From NCBI RefSeq assembly GCF_018129965.1, contig NZ_JAFCKW010000019.1:34728-98727 (forward strand): a stretch of 64,000 nucleotides of DNA, given 5' to 3'. The first letter of the stretch is position 1. The number at the start of each line of letters is the position of its first letter. This document shows positions 62,034 to 64,000 of this stretch, in pieces. Under the pieces are notes generated by a model. The model was not told the origin of the DNA. It searched no databases and was given only the letters and a program-made list of their open reading frames with translations. The position numbers and the translations under genes were made by a program. Source of the DNA: Bradyrhizobium diazoefficiens. Its GTDB lineage: Bacteria; Pseudomonadota; Alphaproteobacteria; Rhizobiales; Xanthobacteraceae.

Positions 62034-62762
62034 TCAATGAAACATCTGCGCGGATTGCGGCTGATAGCCCTGACCGTTGGTCAGGAACCGGCGGACCTGC
62101 TCACGGGCCTGGTCTTCACCGGCGGTCTGCCGCGCCTGTTCGATCGACTGCGCCCGGCCTTGCGCGGCGACCAGCGCGGTCAGATCGGCGAGCTGCCGCG
62201 CTTGCACCGCGAGCAATTGATTGCCGGCCTGAGAGACCTGCAGGACGCCGACCGCCGATTGGCTGGCGCTGACCAGCGTGTCGGTGTGTGCCTGCGTGGC
62301 CGGGAGATTGTTGACCGTGGCGGCGCCGACGCTCATCGAATGCTGAAACGCCGACACGGAGTTCTGCCAGCGGTCGCGCGCGCCGTTGATCAATTGCTGA
62401 TCCGACTGCGACACGCTGAAGTTCTGGTATTGCTGGAACGTCTGCTCGATCGCCTGAACGTCATAGGCGATGCGGTCGACTTGTCGGAGCAGGTTCTGAG
62501 TCTGGGTAAACGTCCGATCGATGTCGTTGAGCAGCGAGGTCGGGAGGCTGGTGAGATGCCGCGCCTGATTGAGCAGCATCTGGGCCTGGTTCTGCAACGC
62601 CGTGAGCTGGTTGTCGATCTGCCTCAGCGTATTGGCCGCCGTCATCAGGTTCTGGCTGTAGTTCGACGGATCGAACACCGCGATCTGAGCCGTGCCGGGA
62701 GCAGCCGCAAAGAGGGAGGTTGCGACGATAACAATGGCTGCAACTGAGCGAGTGCGAGTCAT
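62034..62762 (-). CDS. trbJ: TrbJ (VirB5-like) channel/pilus protein
   Basis: A 242-residue secreted protein with signal peptide (AAIVIVATSLFAAAPGTAQ), then long helices (QNLMTAANTLRQIDNQLTALQNQAQ; RIAYDVQAIEQTFQQYQNF). The mature start IAVFDPSNYSQN is typical of TrbJ. The ATG at 62762 overlaps the trbE stop (62759-62762); a longer ORF running up to 63614 is out of the trbE frame and rejected. Confidence 0.9.
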   Translation of the reverse strand: MTRTRSVAAIVIVATSLFAAAPGTAQIAVFDPSNYSQNLMTAANTLRQIDNQLTALQNQAQMLLNQARHLTSLPTSLLNDIDRTFTQTQNLLRQVDRIAYDVQAIEQTFQQYQNFSVSQSDQQLINGARDRWQNSVSAFQHSMSVGAATVNNLPATQAHTDTLVSASQSAVGVLQVSQAGNQLLAVQARQLADLTALVAAQGRAQSIEQARQTAGEDQAREQVRRFLTNGQGYQPQSAQMFH

Positions 62763-64000
62763 GAGGACGGCTCCGTGATAAGGGTGGGAAGAAGATCCGC
62801 GGCCCAGGTCGCGCCCTTGCGGCGCAGCCACGCCGCAGCGAAGCCCTCGGGACCATGTTCGGCGACGAGTTCGGCGATGGTCACCTGGTCGGTCTTCGAG
62901 GACGCGGCGGTGAAGGCCAGCGCGGCATCGCCGAGGCCGAGTTCGAACAGGCGATTGCCGCGACGTGACTGGCAGTAGTAGTCCCGCTTCGGCGTCGCCC
63001 GGCTGATGATCTCGATCTGGCGGTCGTTGAGGCCGAAGCGGCGATACACCGTCATGATTTGTGGTTCGATTGCGCGCTCGTTTGGCAGAAACAACCGTGT
63101 CGGACAGCTCTCGACGATGGCGGCGGCGATCGCACTGCCCTCGATGTCGGCGAGCGATTGCGTGGCGAACACCACCGAGGCGTTCTTCTTCCGCAGCGTC
63201 TTCAGCCATTCGCGCAATTGTTGCGCGAAGCCGATGTCGTCGAGCGCCAGCCAACCTTCGTCGATGATCAGCAACGTCGGCGAACCGTCGAGTCGGCCTT
63301 CGATGCGGTGGAATAGATAGGAGAGGGCAGCAGATGCTGCAGCGCTGCCGATCAGGCCCTCGGTCTCGAACGCCTGCACCGGCGCATCGCCGAGCCGTTC
63401 GGCCTCGGCATCGAGCAGGCGGCCGAACGGACCGCCGAGACAATAGGGTCGCAGCGCCTGCTTCAGCGCGCTCGACTGCAGCAGTACCGAAAGACCAGTC
63501 AGTGTTCGTTCGCCAACGGGCGCGGAGGCCAGCGACGTCAGCGCGGTCCAGAGATGCTCTTTGGCATCGGGCGTGACGGTGATGCCCTCGCGGGCGAGGA
63601 TCGACCCGATCCATTCCGCCGCCCAGCCGCGCTCGGCCGCATCGTCGATCGCGGCCAGCGGTTGCAAGGTCACCGACGTCGCGCTGTCATCGGAGAGAGC
63701 ACCGCCGAGATCGTGCCAGTCGCCGCCCATGGCGATAGCCGCGGCACGGATGCTCCCGCCGAAATCGAACGCGAAGATCTGGCTGTGCGCGTAGCGGCGG
63801 AACTGCAGCGCCATCAGCGCCAGCAGCACGGACTTGCCAGCGCCGGTCGGACCGACGATCAGGGTATGGCCAACATCGCCGACATGAATAGAGAACCGGA
63901 ACGGGGTCGCGCCTTCGGTCTTGGCGAAGAACAGCGGGGGTGCACCGAGGTGCTCGTCCCGTTCCGGCCCCGCCCATACCGCGGAGAGCGGGATCATATG
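62759..64000 (-). CDS. trbE: TrbE (VirB4-like) conjugation ATPase, partial
   Basis: The C-terminal ~413 residues of TrbE, cut by the window's end. Walker A is GPTGAGKS; Walker B is TLLIIDEGWLAL; then FATQSLADIEGS. The protein normally is about 800 residues, so the N-terminal half lies outside. It powers assembly and DNA export. TrbB, C and D are expected beyond the end of the window. Confidence 0.92.
   Translation of the reverse strand, partial: HMIPLSAVWAGPERDEHLGAPPLFFAKTEGATPFRFSIHVGDVGHTLIVGPTGAGKSVLLALMALQFRRYAHSQIFAFDFGGSIRAAAIAMGGDWHDLGGALSDDSATSVTLQPLAAIDDAAERGWAAEWIGSILAREGITVTPDAKEHLWTALTSLASAPVGERTLTGLSVLLQSSALKQALRPYCLGGPFGRLLDAEAERLGDAPVQAFETEGLIGSAAASAALSYLFHRIEGRLDGSPTLLIIDEGWLALDDIGFAQQLREWLKTLRKKNASVVFATQSLADIEGSAIAAAIVESCPTRLFLPNERAIEPQIMTVYRRFGLNDRQIEIISRATPKRDYYCQSRRGNRLFELGLGDAALAFTAASSKTDQVTIAELVAEHGPEGFAAAWLRRKGATWAADLLPTLITEPSS

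Noticed and set aside
62034..63614. 526-residue ORF extending trbJ upstream
   Set aside because: The extension lies out of frame inside trbE and has no homology; the trbJ signal peptide defines its start at 62762.
1..64000. CRISPR arrays, rRNA or tRNA genes
   Set aside because: No spaced direct repeats, rRNA-like runs or cloverleaf candidates were seen on reading through.

Overview
This window looks like a GC-rich alphaproteobacterial chromosome, most likely a member of the Rhizobiales close to Bradyrhizobium, Afipia or Rhodopseudomonas. That placement rests on base composition and on a conjugation region whose genes and order resemble ICEMlSym-type integrative and conjugative elements (ICEs) of rhizobia. 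It was made without a database search. No rRNA, tRNA or CRISPR array was found.

Layout. (1) 1-6475 reads as core chromosome: a broken FAD monooxygenase, a GNAT-like protein, a DUF3750 protein, a small unknown and a second-type Mfd helicase. (2) 6989-28882 is a dense defence island. It holds an XRE/ImmA peptidase/DEDDh exonuclease operon (exonuclease frameshifted) and a complete type III CBASS operon (TRIP13, a 158-residue probable second HORMA protein, HORMA, CD-NTase, NucC) followed by a DUF2235 hydrolase. Further on are a candidate PD-(D/E)XK nuclease, an AbiE toxin-antitoxin pair, a DUF4062 protein, two convergent paralogous HNH-like proteins, a HEPN-like protein, a DUF1780 protein, a TIR protein beside an AbiJ-like protein, and a tight four-gene operon ending in DUF2971. 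An HU-like gene closes this stretch. (3) 29226-44898 holds accessory genes of the ICE backbone: ardC, a ParB-like protein, a methyltransferase-helicase fusion, a Toprim protein, a DUF2493 protein, a membrane protein and DUF736. The ardC gene is split by a three-recombinase (RIT) element with 31-bp perfect terminal inverted repeats. (4) 45089-54702 carries transfer control and DNA processing: a divergent QseC-like/QseM-like pair, an FseA-like activator in two frames (+1 frameshift), RdfS, DUF2840, TraF, a second DUF736, a lytic transglycosylase, a candidate oriT, an RlxS-type relaxase, TraG and a CopG-like protein. (5) 54703-56548 is a graveyard of three decayed genes. (6) 56647-64000 holds a LysR regulator and the trb type IV secretion cluster (DUF2274, trbI, G, F, L, K-like, J, E), read leftwards and running off the window.

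How it works together. By analogy with ICEMlSymR7A, the QseC/QseM/FseA switch would keep the element silent in most cells. When FseA is made by frameshifting it would switch on rdfS and the traF operon; RlxS would nick oriT, TraG would couple the strand to the Trb channel, and ArdC (now truncated) would have protected incoming DNA. The defence genes look like cargo. No ICE integrase and no attachment site could be identified, so the exact left edge, probably within 6476-6988, is unproven.

Most notable: the intact CBASS operon with NucC; the RIT insertion in ardC; the split fseA; two kinds of repeated hairpin leader upstream of ICE genes (29171/34120 and 41897/44057); the convergent HNH pair; and the HTH/unknown/unknown/DUF2971 operon.
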